From Lamellibrachia columna (taxonomy: Eukaryota; Annelida; Polychaeta; Sabellida; Siboglinidae), in NCBI GenBank assembly GCA_963662155.1, contig OY759266.1, positions 963,501 to 1,027,500 on the forward strand: DNA of 64,000 nucleotides, read 5' to 3'. The notes beneath the pieces were generated by a model. That model worked only from the letters and a program-made list of their open reading frames with translations, did no database searches and had not been told where the DNA came from. The position numbers and the translations under genes were made by a program. Shown here one piece after another: positions 1-11,385 of the stretch. Numbering within the stretch: the first letter of the stretch is position 1; each line of letters opens with the position of its first letter.

Positions 1-2
1 GT

Positions 3-434
3 CCTGTTGAGTATGCTGCTAAAGCTCTCACGGGGGCACAGATCAATTATGCACAAATCGAAAAAGAATTGCAAGCTATAGTGTTTGGTTGTGAAAGATT
101 TCACAGCTACATCTATGGCAGGGAAGTGACCGTGGAGACAGATCACAAACCATTGATCGGCGTCTTCAACAAACAAATTGACACGGCTTCACCACGAATT
201 CAAAGAATGATGCTGAGGTTACAGAGGTATGATTTCAAGCTGGTCTACAAGCCAGGAAAAGATTTGTACATTGTAGATACGCTGAGTCGCACATGTCAGC
301 TAGAACGACAATCCAGACATGACGAGCGAGAAGAAGAAGATGATCCATTGAAGGACATTTGTGCCGTCATAATCCATTCAGAGAAGTCCAGGAAGACGTA
401 CAAAGATGCAACACGGCAAGACCCACAGTTGTAA
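3..434 (+). pseudogene. Ty3/gypsy pol: RNase H domain (partial)
   Basis: The frame is open from position 3, the window edge, to a TAA at 432-434. It shows the RNase H signature VETDHKPL near 136-160 and the domain-ending motif YKPGKDLYIVDTLSR near 247-290, where most family members have VADxLSR. In the family this domain degrades the RNA strand of the RNA/DNA hybrid during reverse transcription. Similarity to the usual linker towards integrase continues past the TAA in a shifted frame, so the stop is damage and not a natural end. The N-terminal half and the RT are off the window. Confidence 0.9.
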
Positions 435-498
435 GATCTCCTGGTGCATGTGAGGAAGGGATGGCCGAGTGCGAGGAAACACTTCAAGTAGCAAACCC

Positions 499-1560
499 TA
501 CTGGGACGTCCGCACTGAGATCAGTGAATGTGATGGACTGCTCTTCAAAAGCGAGCGCTTGATTGTACCAACATGCATGAGATCAACCATTCTGAAAGAT
601 CTCCACTCGGCACATCAAGGCATTGTCAAAACGGTAGAGAGGGCGTAGACGTCACTGTACTGGCCGGGGATGCAGAAGCAAATAGCTGATCTGATTGAAA
701 CATGCGACATCTGTCAAGAGAACAGATCAACAAATCGACATGAGCCACTAATGCCTCAAGAAGTGCCAGCTTATCCGCAACAGAAGATAGCTGCTGACCT
801 GGTCACTGTTGGTGGAAAAGACTATATGGTGAGTGTCGATTACTACAGCAACTGGATCAACATCACTGAACTGAAAGCGCAGACGTCATCGAGGCACTCC
901 AAAGACAATTTGTAGATTTTGGAATACCGGAGGAGCTGGTATCGGATAATAGCCCTCAATTCGGCAGCTGGGAGTTCAGGTTGTTTATGCAAAGTTGGGG
1001 AATTGTCCACAGGACATCAAGTCCAACATATGCACGGGCAAATGGACAAGCAGAGAAAATGGTTCAAGTCGCTAAGAACCTGATAAAGAAGTCGAGTGCT
1101 GAAGGAACATCGTATCATTTTGGACTTCAAGAAATCAGAAACACTCCAATAACAAATGGAATGTTAACGCGAGCTCAGCTGTTGCAAGGTAGGACTCTTA
1201 GAAGCAAGATACCTGCACCTGAGAAAGCAATCTTTCCGCATACTTACGATCAGGTGAGGGTCAAGGAGGCACTGCAAAAGAAAATCAATGATCACAAGTT
1301 CTACCACGAAAAAAAGTAGGTCCGGAGAAAGAAATCCTGAAGCCGGGAAATCAAGTAAGGGTACACCTGCAAGGTACACCTGCAAGGTACACCTGCAAGG
1401 CAATGGAGAAGAGCAGTTGTCAGCAAACACCTGCCTGAACCAAGATCATATCAAGTAGAGACTGATGATGGAACGCGATACCGTCGCAATCGGATGCACA
1501 TACACGGCAACTATGGCTTACCAATGGCAGGACGCCAGCTGTTTCGTACAATGCAAGCGA
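499..1560 (+). pseudogene. Ty3/gypsy pol: integrase, frameshifted
   Basis: The HHCC zinc-binding module is visible as LHSAHQG (about 601-620) and CDIC (about 703-715), interrupted by an in-frame TAG at 646-648. The catalytic core follows: the first Asp in ADLVTVGGKDY (about 793-830), the second in SDNSPQFG (about 942-966), and the Glu region ARANGQAEKMVQ (about 1033-1068). These are the D,D,E residues that join retroelement DNA to the target. A frameshift lies near 880-900 and another near 1315. The C-terminal segment to about 1560 ends in the usual R-Y-R-R-N-R type motif. A 13-bp triplication at 1359-1398 adds a further disruption. The copy cannot make integrase. Confidence 0.88.
1359..1398 (+). 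repeat. 13-bp triplication inside integrase C-terminus
   Basis: The unit GGTACACCTGCAA occurs three times head to tail. Two extra 13-bp copies change the length by 26 bp and therefore shift the reading frame. It looks like the earliest stage of minisatellite growth inside transposon coding sequence. Confidence 0.9.
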
Positions 1561-1612
1561 CAGCTCCGAACAATGTCAATGACGCGTCCACGGCAACTAG
1601 AGATATCGCGCG

Positions 1613-4590
1613 ACCACCCGAGATGAGTCAACCATCGCGACCACCCGAGATGGGTCAACCATCGCGACCACCCGAGATGAGTCAACCATCGTAATCATCC
1701 GAGATGAGTCAACCATCGCGACCACCCGAGATGAGTCAGCCATCGCGACCACCCGAGATCAGTCAACCATCGCGACCACCCGAGATGAGTCAGCCATCGC
1801 GACCACCCGAGATGAGTCAACCATCGCGACCACCCGAGATGAGTCAACCATCGCGACCACCCGAGATGAGTCAACCATCGCGACCACCCGAGATGGGTCA
1901 ACCATCGCGACCACCCGAGATGAGTCAGCCATCGCGACCACCCGAGATGAGTCAACCATCGCGACCACCCAAGATGAGTCAACCATCGCGACCACCCGAG
2001 ATGGGTCAACCATCGCGACCACCCGAGATGGGTCAGCCATCGCGACCACCCGAGATGAGTCAACCATCGCGACCACCCGAGATGGGTCAACCATCGCGAC
2101 CACCCGAGATGAGTCAGCCATCGCGACCACCCGAGATGAGTCAGCCATCGCGACCACCCGAGATGAGTCAACCATCGCGACCACCCGAGATGAGTCAACC
2201 ATCGCGACCACCCGAGATGGGTCAACCATCGCGACCACCCGAGATGAGTCAACCATCGCGACCACCCGAGATGAGTCAACCATCGTGACCACCCGAGATA
2301 GGTCAACCATCGTGACCACCCGAGATGAGTCAGCCATTGCGACCACCCGAGATGAATCAACCATCACGACCACCCGAGATGAGTCAACCATCACGACCAC
2401 CCGAGATGAGTCAACCATCGCGACCACCCGAGATGGGTCAACCATCGCGACCACCCGAGATGAGTCAGCCGTCGCGACCACCCGAGATGAGTCAACCATC
2501 GCGACCACCCGAGATGAGTCAACCATCGCGACCACCCGAGATGGGTCAACCATCGCGACCACCAGAGATGAGTCAACCATCGTAATCACCCGAGATGAGT
2601 CAACCATCGCGACCACCCGAGATGAGTAAACCATCGCGACCACCCGAGATGAGTCAACCATCGCGACCACACGAGATGAGTCAACCATCGCGACCACCCG
2701 AGATGGGTCAACCATCGCGACCACCCGAGATGAGTCAACCATCGCGACCACCCGAGATGAGTCAACCATCGCGACCACCCGAGATGGGTCAACCATCGTG
2801 ACCACCAGAGATGAGTCAACCATCGTAATCACCCGAGATGACTCAACCATCGCGACCACCCGAGATGAGTCAACCATCGCGACCACCCGAGATGAGTCAA
2901 CCATCGCGACCACCCGAGATGAGTCAACCATCGCGACCACCTGAGATGAGTCAACCATCGCGACCACCCGAGATGGGTCAACCATCGCGACCACCAGAGA
3001 TGAGTCAACCATCGCGACCACCCGAGATGAGTCAACCATTGCGACCACCTGAGATGGGTCAACCATCGCGACCACCAAGAGATGAGTCAACCATCGTAAT
3101 CACCCGAGATGAGTCAACCATCGCAACCACCCGAGATGAGTCAACCATCGCGACCACCCGAGATGGGTCAACCATCACGACCACCAGAGATGAGTCAACC
3201 ATCGTAATCACCCGAGATGAGTCAACCATCGCGACCACCCGAGATGAGTCAACCATCGCGACCACCCGAGATGAGTCAACCATCGCGACCACACGAGATG
3301 AGTCAACCATCGCGACCACCCGAGATGGGTCAACCATCGCGACCACCCGAGATGAGTCAACCATCGCGACCACCCGAGATGAGTCAACCATCGCGACCAC
3401 CCCAGATGGGTCAACCATCGTGACCACCAGAGATGAGTCAACCATCGTAATCACCCGAGATGAGTCAACCATCGCGATCACCCGAGATGAGTCAACCATC
3501 GCGACCACCCGAGATGAGTCAACCATCGCGACCACCCGAGATGAGTCAACCATCGCGACCACCCGAGATGAGTCAACCATCGCGACCACCCGAGATGGGT
3601 CAACCATCGCGACCACCAGAGATGAGTCAACCATCGCGACCACCCGAGATGAGTCAACCATCGCGACCACCTGAGATGGGTCAACCATCGCGACCACCAA
3701 GAGATGAGTGAACCATCGTAATCACCCGAGATGAGTCAACCATCGCAACCACCTGAGATGAGTCAACCATCGCGACCACCCGAGATGGGTCAACCATCAC
3801 GACCACCAGAGATGAGTCAACCATCGTAATCACCCGAGATGAGTCAACCATCGCGACCACCCGAGATGAGTCAACCATCGCGACCACCCGAGATGAGTCA
3901 ACCATCGCGACCACACTAGATGAGTCAACCATCGCGACTACCCGAGGTGGGTCAACCATCGCGACCACCCGAGATGAGTCAACCATCGCGACCACCCGAG
4001 ATGAGTCAACCATCGCGACCACCCGAGATGGGTCAACCATCGCGACCACCAGAGATGAGTCAACCATCGTAATCACCTGAGATTAGTCAACCATCGCGAC
4101 CACCTGAGATGAGTCAACCATCGCGACCACCCGTGATGAGTCAACCATCGCGACCACCCGAGATGAGTCAACCATCGCGACCACCCGAGATGGGTCAACC
4201 ATCGCGACCACCCGAGATGAGTCAACCATCGCGACCACCCGAGATGAATCAACCATCGCGACCACCCGAGATGAGTCAACCATCGCGACCACCAGAGATG
4301 AGTCAACCATTGCGACTACCCGAGATGAGTCAGCCATCGCGACCACCTGAGATGAGTCAACCATCGCGACCACCCGAGATGAATCAACCATCGCGATCAC
4401 CCGAGATGAATCAACCATCGCGATCACCCGAGATGAGTCAACCATTGCGACCACCCGAGATGAGTCAGCCATCGCGACCACCTGAGATGAGTCAACCATC
4501 GCGACCACCCGAGATGAATCAACCATCGCGATCACCCGAGATGAGTCAACCATCGCGATCACCCGAGATGAGTCAACCATCGCGACCACC
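1613..4590 (+). repeat. 27-bp minisatellite (about 110 copies) in gypsy pol tail
   Basis: The unit is 27 bp and encodes MSQPSRPPE in the plus frame. Variants include GGT for AGT, and TAA where CGA stands. It lies between the integrase C-terminus and the basic pol tail, so it expanded within the pol reading frame. The TAA-bearing units sit at 2583, 2826, 3097, 3205, 3448, 3719, 3827 and 4070 and repeat at exactly 622 bp, which is a higher-order unit of 23 x 27 + 1. The extra base comes from a 28-bp unit containing CCAAGAGATG and shifts the frame once per higher-order unit. The long open frames seen on both strands here follow from the 27-bp period. Confidence 0.97.
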
Positions 4591-4696
4591 TGAGAAGACA
4601 CAACCGACATCTCAACCGTCATCGACGAGTCATCGAGTTTACACCCGACGTGGACGACAAGTCAAACCACCGCAATGGACAAAGGACTATGTCTAG
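4591..4696 (+). pseudogene. C-terminal tail of gypsy pol
   Basis: After the last 27-bp unit the frame continues through THR-rich sequence to VYTRRGRQVKPPQWTKDYV and a TAG at 4694-4696. The basic R-R-G-R-x-V-K-P-P-x-W-x-x-D-Y ending is typical of Ty3/gypsy pol C-termini and shows that the repeat array sits inside pol. The tail itself looks undamaged. Confidence 0.8.
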
Positions 4697-4743
4697 AAAT
4701 GTGTACTAGAACTGAATACCACGAACTTTAGTTAGACAACCTT

Positions 4744-4755
4744 AAAAAGGGGAGA
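4744..4755 (+). promoter_or_regulatory. Polypurine tract (plus-strand primer) of gypsy element
   Basis: The purine run AAAAAGGGGAGA directly precedes a TGTCA start. This is the standard arrangement of a polypurine tract next to a 3' LTR, where it primes plus-strand DNA synthesis. Confidence 0.85.
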
Positions 4756-4965
4756 TGTCATATAATGTGGTGCTAAACATTACATGAGACACGGAAGTTG
4801 TCGTCCATATTTCAATCTTGTAATTTGTGCTCATGAAAACAATGTTAAGCAAAGCCACCCATCTTTATTAACTAGACATATGACAAGCACCACAGTCACA
4901 TTGTGCTGATACTGACTCAAAACACCACAGTCACACTGAGTCGAAACACCACGTTCACCCTTAAA
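4756..4965 (+). repeat. Start of gypsy 3' LTR, interrupted by LINE A
   Basis: The LTR begins at TGTCATATAATG directly after the polypurine tract. Short repeats containing AACACCACAGTCACA occur at about 4890-4955. Similar text (TCAAAACACCACAGCAC) reappears at 7426 on the far side of LINE A, so the LINE seems to have landed inside the LTR. I cannot fix the LTR end. Confidence 0.7.
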
Positions 4966-4967
4966 AC

Positions 4968-7308
4968 AATGGAATTCTCTAGAGAGCACAGGGATTGAGG
5001 ACCAACAATTTCTATTTTTAATCCAGGATAGCTTTCTTACTCAGCACGCACTAGAACCAACCAGGGGAGAAAATGTATTAGATATAGTTTTGTCATCACA
5101 AAAAGAATTAGTGGACAATGTAAAAATATTTGAACCATTGCGTAATAGTGACCATAATCAAATACATTTTGACATCAATGTAAAATCAGAAAGTAAAAAT
5201 AAGAAAACGTACAAGAGAAACTTCCACAAAGGTAACTACAAAGATATGAGAAAATACTTAGCAAAGCTAGATTGGAATAACATGCTGATGAATAAGACCG
5301 CAATTGAATGTTGGAATATTCTAAAATATGAAATTGAGAGTATCATCGATAAATTTGTTCCCTTCCAAAAACAAGGAAAACGGTGTAGAAAGAAACACTT
5401 GTCAAAAGAGGCTATTACAAAAATAATGCTAAAACAAACTATGTGGAGGGTTTATAGGCGTACCAGAAAGGACGAAGACTACGCAAAATACAAAGAGGCA
5501 CTTAATGCAGCTACAACTGAAATCAGACAATCTAAAAGAAGCTATGAGCAAAAACTAGCATGTAACATAAAAAATGACAGCAAGAGTTTTTATGCACATG
5601 TCAGGAGTAAACAAAACGTACAAGACAAGGTTGGACCTCTAGAAGACAGTGCTGGAAATATAATATCACAGGGGTTTTTAATGGCGGAAGACCTAAATGG
5701 TTACTTCAGTTCAGTGTTTACCAAAGAAGATATTAGTTCATTACCAGTTGCTGATGCTAAATTTCAGGGGGCTAAATCTGACTATTTAGGTCCGTTAGTT
5801 GTAACTCCAGAATTGGTAGCTAAGAAAATAAAGGCAATGAAGGATAATAAATCACCGGGAGTGGATGGGATTCCTCCAAAATTACTAATGGAAACAGTAG
5901 AACAAATCAGTATACCACTTGCAAGAGTATTCAACTTGTCATTAAAAGAGGGAGTTGTTCCGTTTGAATGGAAAGAAGCAAACATCATACCATTATTTAA
6001 AAAGGGTTCGAGAAATAAGTCAGAGAATTACAGACCAGTGAGTTTAACGTCAGTGATTTGTAAATTATTAGAAAGGTTAATTAAAGACCATATGGTGGAA
6101 TTCCTCGTTAAGCATAAATTATTAAATTCATCTCAACATGGATTCCTTAAAGCGAGGTCATGCTTAACAAATATGTTATGTTTTTTGGAAAAAATCACTA
6201 AGTGGATAGACGTGGGATCGCCAGTAGATAGTATCTACTTAGATTTTCAGAAAGCTTTTGACAAAGTGCCACATCAAAGATTACTACTTAAATTAAAAGC
6301 CCATGGTATCGGGGATAGCAAAACTGACTGGATAGAACAATGGCTGACTGACAGAAGACAACGAGTTGTAGTAGATGGAGAAGTTTCAAATTGGAAATCG
6401 GTTTTGAGTGGGGTACCTCAAGGATCAGTGTTAGGACCTATATTATTCTTAATTTATATCAATGACTTGGACGACAGTATAACAAGTAACGTACTGAAAT
6501 TTGCGGATGACACAAAACTGTTTAGAAAGGTTAATACTGATGGTGATAAACAACATTTACAAAACGATCTAGACAGATTAGTGAAATGGTCTAAGAAATG
6601 GCAGATGTTGTTCAATTTGGGGAAATGTAAATGCCTACATACAGGACATAGGAACTTGAATGTAAACTATAAAATGGGAGATACTGTTCTGGGTACTACT
6701 GTAAAAGAAAAGGACTTAGGAGTTACAATAAGCGCTGATATGAAAGTTTCAGAGCAGTGTGGTATTGCAGCTTCAAAGGGTAATAAAATTCTTGGATTGA
6801 TTAGAAGAAACATAACATACAAGGGAAAAAAGTTAATTATACATCTTTATAAAGCAATAGTTAGACCTCATTTAGAATACTGTATACAAGCATGGAGACC
6901 ATATCGTAAGAAGGATATAGATACGCTTGAACGCATACAAAGGAGAGCAACTAAATGATTCCAGAACTGAGAGACCTTAGTTATGAAGAACGCCTGAAAT
7001 AATGTGGTTTAACAACTCTAGAGACAAGGAGGTTAAGAGGAGATCAGATTGAAGTTTTTAAGATATTGAATGGGTATGAAAATATTGATAGAAATATGTT
7101 TTTCTCACTCAAGAAGGATAGCAGAACTAGAGGACATGAGGTAAAATTAGTAAAGGATCAATGTAGATTGGACATCAGGAAGCACTCGTTCTCACAGAGG
7201 ACAATAAATGAATGGAACAAATTGTCTACAGATTGTGTAACTGCTAGCAGCGTGAATATGTTTAAAAACAAGGTTGACACATATCTCAGGAGGGCGGGCT
7301 ATAAGTAG
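4968..7308 (+). pseudogene. LINE A ORF2: endonuclease end plus reverse transcriptase
   Basis: The end of the APE-type endonuclease is recognisable from VLDIVL and NSDHNQIHF (about 5074-5170). In the RT, the palm motif LDFQKAFDKVP lies at about 6239-6271, GVPQGSVLGP at 6411-6440 and the catalytic FADD at 6500-6511. The C-terminal domain follows (LERIQRRATK, then LRDLSYEERLK, FSQRTINEWN and FKNKVDTYLRRAGYK). The protein would nick the target and reverse-transcribe its own RNA. It is broken by loss of one A near 6953 (copy B has AAAATG where A has AAATG) and by a TAA at about 7000 where copy B has GAA. The open segments are about 4968-6958 and 7066-7308. There is no true start codon because of the 5' truncation. 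Confidence 0.92.
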
Positions 7309-7354
7309 ATGAACATTGTTGGACTCTCGATAAGCCAATGGCTTCCTTGTCCAC

Positions 7355-7417
7355 TTGCCATCTGGGCCTTTCGCTTGGATGGCAAATCTTGTTAAATCTT
7401 GTTAAATCTTGTTAAAA
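7355..7417 (+). promoter_or_regulatory. LINE A 3' stem-loop and 10-bp repeat tail
   Basis: An 8-bp perfect stem (TTGCCATC / GATGGCAA) with a 15-nt loop is followed by three CTTGTTAAAT repeats. Copy B has the same stem and a two-unit tail, although its loop differs. In CR1/L2-type LINEs such 3' structures are where the RT binds its template; that function is inferred here. Confidence 0.75.
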
Positions 7418-7497
7418 GGCATTGGGTCAAAACACCACAGCACTGGCTTCGAGTCAAAATGCTACAACACTACACTCTAGTAGAATAAACCAAAACA

Positions 7498-7747
7498 GTC
7501 CAGCCACTGTCCAGCCACTGTACTGCCACTGTACTGCCACTGTGCTGCCACTGTACTGTACTGCCACTGTACTGCCACTGTGCAGCCACTTTGCTGCCAC
7601 TGTGCTGTCACTGTACTGTACTGCCACTGTGCTGTACTGCCACTGTACTGCCACTGTGCAGCCACTGTGCTGCCACTGTGCTGTCATTGTACTGTACTGC
7701 CACTGTACTGCCACTGTACTGTACTGCCACTGTACTGCCACTGTGCA
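7498..7747 (+). repeat. 11-bp minisatellite in LTR-like sequence
   Basis: Units of CTGTACTGCCA and CTGTGCTGCCA/CTGTGCAGCCA are repeated about 22 times with small length changes. It lies in LTR-like sequence between LINE copies A and B. Open frames on both strands are by-products. Confidence 0.93.
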
Positions 7748-8392
7748 GAGTAATGTGTGTTTTGCTGCTTCGCCTACATGCGGTCACCCCTCCCCCGCAC
7801 CGAACATCGACTAATCCAGTGCACACGTGCATGTTATAGTTAACCATCACTTGAAGTCTCGTTTATTCGACTCTCGCACGCCTTCGTGAACTCACCTAGA
7901 TGAGGTCTCAGAAACATGGTTTGACTTAGTCTCGCTTAGCCAACTCTCGCGCGACTTCGTGAATCCGCCGAGAAGAGAGCAGCAGAGGCGTGGTCTTGTT
8001 GTGATTCACTGTCAACACTCCATTCTGTGTGGGCGTTCCCGAGTAGCGTCAGCAGCCAATCAGCGTCATTATTGAGATGCTACTCTAAAATTGTTTTTGC
8101 CTGATTTAACTTTTCAGTCGGACAGTTGTGTCGATACAATCAAAGTTTAAAGTGTATTCGAATTGCATAGTATCATCTGACAAAAGTTAACTCTTATTTT
8201 ATGAATTATTCCAATGCCCTGATGACATCGTAATTAGCTAATTATGTATGCGTCCAGAATCTGGGCGCATACATCATTTCCGTCTAGGTTTGACTTAGCC
8301 TTGATTATCCACCGTTTGTCGCCCGTATCTCACGTGCTTTCGACAGAGCAAGATTCGTTAAATTTAGAGTTTGCACTGAAAGAAAAACCATT
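7748..8392. other. LTR-like spacer between LINE copies A and B
   Basis: No gene is seen. Segment 8045-8275 recurs, diverged, at 11722-11945. It contains a CCAAT-type box in CAGCCAATCAGCGTCATTAT. Probably the remainder of a gypsy LTR; the boundaries are not clear. Confidence 0.5.
8045..8275 (+). repeat. Diverged direct repeat, left copy (LTR-like)
   Basis: This shares CAGCCAATCAGCGTCATTAT, TTTTCAG, GACAGTTGTGTC, TTACTCTT-like text and a shared CCAGAAT end, in the same order, with 11722-11945. It could be part of a gypsy LTR (U3 with a CCAAT box). The two copies flank LINE B. Confidence 0.7.
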
Positions 8393-8488
8393 TAACAAGA
8401 TTTAACAAGATTTGCCATCCAAGCCAAAGGCCTAGATGGCAAGTGGATAAGGAAGCCATTGGCTTATCGAGAGTCCAACAATGTTCAT

Positions 8489-11245
8489 TTACTTATAACC
8501 CGCCCTCCTGAGATAAGTGTCAACCTTGTTTTTAAACATATTCACGCTGCTAGCAGTTACACAATCTGTAGACAATTTGTTCCATTCATTTATTGTCCTA
8601 TATGAGAACAAGTGCTTCCTGATGTCCAAACTACATTGATCCTTTACTATTTTTAACTTAATGTCCTGCTATCCTTCTTGAGTGAGAAAAACATATTTCT
8701 ATCAATATTTTCATACCCATTCAATATCTTAAAAACTTCAATCTGATCTCCTCTTAACCTCCTTGTCTCTAGAGTTGTTAAACCACATTCTTTCAGGCGT
8801 TCTTCATAACTAAGGTCTCTCAGTCCTGGAATCATTTTAGTTGCTCTCCTTTGTATGCGTTCAAGCGTATCTATATCCTTCTTACGATATGGTCTCCATG
8901 CTTGTATACAGTATTCTAAATGAGGTCTAACTATTGCTTTATAAAGAGGTATAATTAACTTTTTTCCCTTGTATGTTATGTTTCTTCTAATCAATCCAAG
9001 AATTTTATTACCCTTTGAAGCTGCAATACCACACTGCTCTGAAACTTTCATATCAGCGCTTATTGTAACTCCTAAGTCCTTTTCTCTTACAGTAGTTCCC
9101 AGAACAGTATCTCCCATTTTATAGTTTACATTCAAGTTCCCATGTCCTGTATGTAGGCATTTACATTTACCAAAATTGAACAACATCTGCCATTTCTCAA
9201 ACCATTTCACTAATCTGTCTAGATCGTTTTGTAAATGTTGTTTATCACCATCAGTATTAACCTTTCTAAACAGTTTTATGTCATCCGCAAATTTCAGTAT
9301 GTTACTTGTTATACTGTCGTCCAAGTCATTGATATATATTAAGAATAATATAGGTCCTAACACTGATCCTTGAGGTACCCCACTCAAAACCGATTTCCAA
9401 TTTGAAACTTCTCCATCTACTACAACTCGTTGTCTTCTGTCAGTCAGCCATTGTTCTATCCAGTCAGTTTTGCTATCCCCGATACCATGGGCTTTTAATT
9501 TAAGTAGTAATCTTTGATGTGGCACTTTGTCAAAAGCTTTCTGAAAATCTAAGTAGATAATATCTACTGGTGATCCCACGTCTATCCACTTAGTGATTTC
9601 TTCCAAAAAACATAACATATTTGTTAAGCATGACCTCGCTTTAAGGAATCCATGTTGAGATGAATTTAATAATTTATGCTTAACGAGGAAGTCCACCATA
9701 TGGTCTTTAATTAACCTTTCTAATAATTTACAAATCACTGACGTTAAACTCACTGGTCTGTAATTCTCTGACTTATTTCTCGAACCCTTTTTAAATAATG
9801 GTATGATGTTTGCTTCTTTCCATTCAAACGGAACAACTCCCTCTTTAAATGAAGTTGAATACTCTTGCAAGTGGTATACTGATTTGTTTTACTGACTCCA
9901 TTAGTAATTTTGGAGGAATCCCATCCACTCCCGGTGATTTATTATCCTTCATTGCCTTTATTTTCTTAGCTACCAATTCTGGAGTTACAACTAACGGACC
10001 TAAATAGTAAGATTTAGCCTCCTGAAATTTAGCATCAGCAACTGGTAATGAACTAATATCTTCTTTGGTAAACACTGAACTGAAGTAACCATTTAGGTCT
10101 TCCGCCATTAAAAACCCCTGTGATATTATATTTCCAGCACTGTCTTCTAGAGGTCCAACCTTGTCTTGTACGTTTTGTTTACTCCTGACATATGCATAAA
10201 AACTCTTGCTGTCATTTTTTATGTTACATGCTAGTTTTTGCTCATAGCTTCTTTTAGATTGTCTGATTTCAGTTGTAGCTGCATTAAGTGCCTCTTTGTA
10301 ATTTGCATAGTCTTCTTCCTTTCTGGTACGCCTATAAACCCTCCACATAGTTTGTTTTAACACTATTTTTCTAATAGCCTCTTTTGACAAGTGTTTCTTT
10401 CTACACCGTTTTCCTTGTTTTTGGAAGGGAACAAATTTATCGATGATACTCTCAATTTCATATTTTAAAATATTCCAACATTCAATTGCGGTCTTATTCA
10501 TCAGCATGTTATTCCAATCTAGCTTTGCTAAGTATTTTCTCATATCTTTGTAGTTACCTTTGTGGAAGTTTCTCTTGTACGTTTTCTTATTTTTACTTTC
10601 TGATTTTACATTGATGTCAAAATGTATTTGATTATGGTCACTGTTACCCAATGGTTCAAATATTTTTACATTGTCCATTAATTCTTTTTGTGATGACAAA
10701 ACTATATCTAATACATTTTCTCCCCTGGTTGGTTCTAGCACGTGCTGAGTAAGAAAGTTATCCTGGATTAAAAATAAAAATTGTTGGTCCTCAATCCCTG
10801 TGCTCTCTAGAGACTTCCATTGTATGTGTCCATGGTTAAAATCTCCCATTATGATATATTCCCCTTTACTAACTTCCTTTATAACGTTTTTTATTTTTGT
10901 GTTGTCCTCTTCGTTTATGTTTGGACTTCGGTAAACTAATCCAATAGTTAATTTTGAATTTCCTGAAACAATTTTGCACCAAACAGCTTCATCGCAATCT
11001 GCTTCCCTTTCTAGTTTTATTTAATAAGCCTGAATAGATTCTTTAACATATAAAATAACTCCCCCGCCCCTTCTTCCTATTCGATCTTTCTAAACATTAC
11101 GTATCCTGTCAGTCCTAATTCAGCATCTGTTATATCTATGTTGGCCCATGATTCAGTTATACCAATTATGTGAGGGTCAATATCTTCTACCATAATGTTT
11201 AATTCGTTTTTCTTATTTACTATGCTCCTTGCATTTTAACATACG
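8489..11245 (-). pseudogene. LINE B ORF2: APE endonuclease plus reverse transcriptase
   Basis: On the minus strand the endonuclease begins near 11245. It shows the metal-binding Glu region IGITESWA (about 11145-11170), RGGGVILYVKE, GLVYRSPN, the catalytic GDFN (about 10834-10845) and SDHNQIHFDI. The RT has LDFQKAFDKVP, GVPQGSVLGP and FADD (about 9280-9291). The stop is TAA at 8489-8491, the same place as in copy A. Damage: a stop in the endonuclease near 11021, a frameshift near 11090, a 2-bp loss near 9857 (after RVFN), and a 7-bp loss near 8660 that ends the RT frame early. The two long open parts are 9845-10849 and 8653-9870. It was probably once functional and is now inactive. Confidence 0.92.
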
Positions 11246-11332
11246 CATCTATAACCTTTTTCAGAGATGTTTTTCGGATGATTTGATATTGGTTTATCTG
11301 TGCTAGTGGCCTCTTGTTCTGCTTGAGACACC

Positions 11333-11385
11333 TCTAGGTAACCCCCCTGCAGACACCTCTAGGTAACCCCCCTGCGCTTCGAGTT
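11333..11385 (-). repeat. 25-bp duplication in LINE B (ORF1/ORF2 junction)
   Basis: ACACCTCTAGGTAACCCCCC occurs twice in tandem on the plus strand. Copy E has this segment once (near 56.70 kb), so the duplication arose in copy B. Just beyond, at 11422-11451, ATCCAGAACA is triplicated. Confidence 0.85.

Larger units (their letters stand above)
1..4965 (+). mobile_element. Ty3/gypsy LTR retrotransposon, 3' portion
   Basis: The window opens inside pol. In order there are RNase H, the integrase zinc-binding segment, the integrase core, the integrase C-terminus, a repeat-expanded tail, a polypurine tract and the start of the 3' LTR. This order (RNase H then integrase, no envelope gene after it) is that of Ty3/gypsy elements. 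Several frameshifts and stop codons make the copy inactive. The 5' part (LTR, gag, protease, RT) lies outside the window. The LTR is cut at about 4966 by a CR1-like LINE, and LTR-like sequence resumes near 7426. Most of the length (1613-4590) is a minisatellite that grew inside the end of pol. Confidence 0.9.
4968..7417 (+). mobile_element. CR1-like LINE, copy A (5'-truncated)
   Basis: The copy starts inside the endonuclease domain (codons for QWNSLESTG), so it is 5'-truncated as LINE insertions usually are. It runs through RT to a 3' end with a stem-loop (TTGCCATC at 7355-7362 pairing with GATGGCAA at 7378-7385) and three copies of a 10-bp tail CTTGTTAAAT. Copy B (8393-11455, minus strand) has the same body and tail, and copy E at 55.5 kb supplies the 5' part of the family. 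It is assigned to CR1-like elements because copy E carries a PHD-like finger and an esterase in ORF1. Confidence 0.92.

Noticed and set aside
1704..4622. Long open frames on both strands (up to 443 residues) as repeat proteins
   Set aside because: They follow from the 27-bp period. TAA units and 28-bp units break them, and the array lies inside a dead gypsy pol.
8653..10849. An intact LINE ORF2 in copy B
   Set aside because: Comparison with copy A shows a 2-bp loss near 9857, a 7-bp loss near 8660 and stops in the endonuclease; it is a pseudogene.
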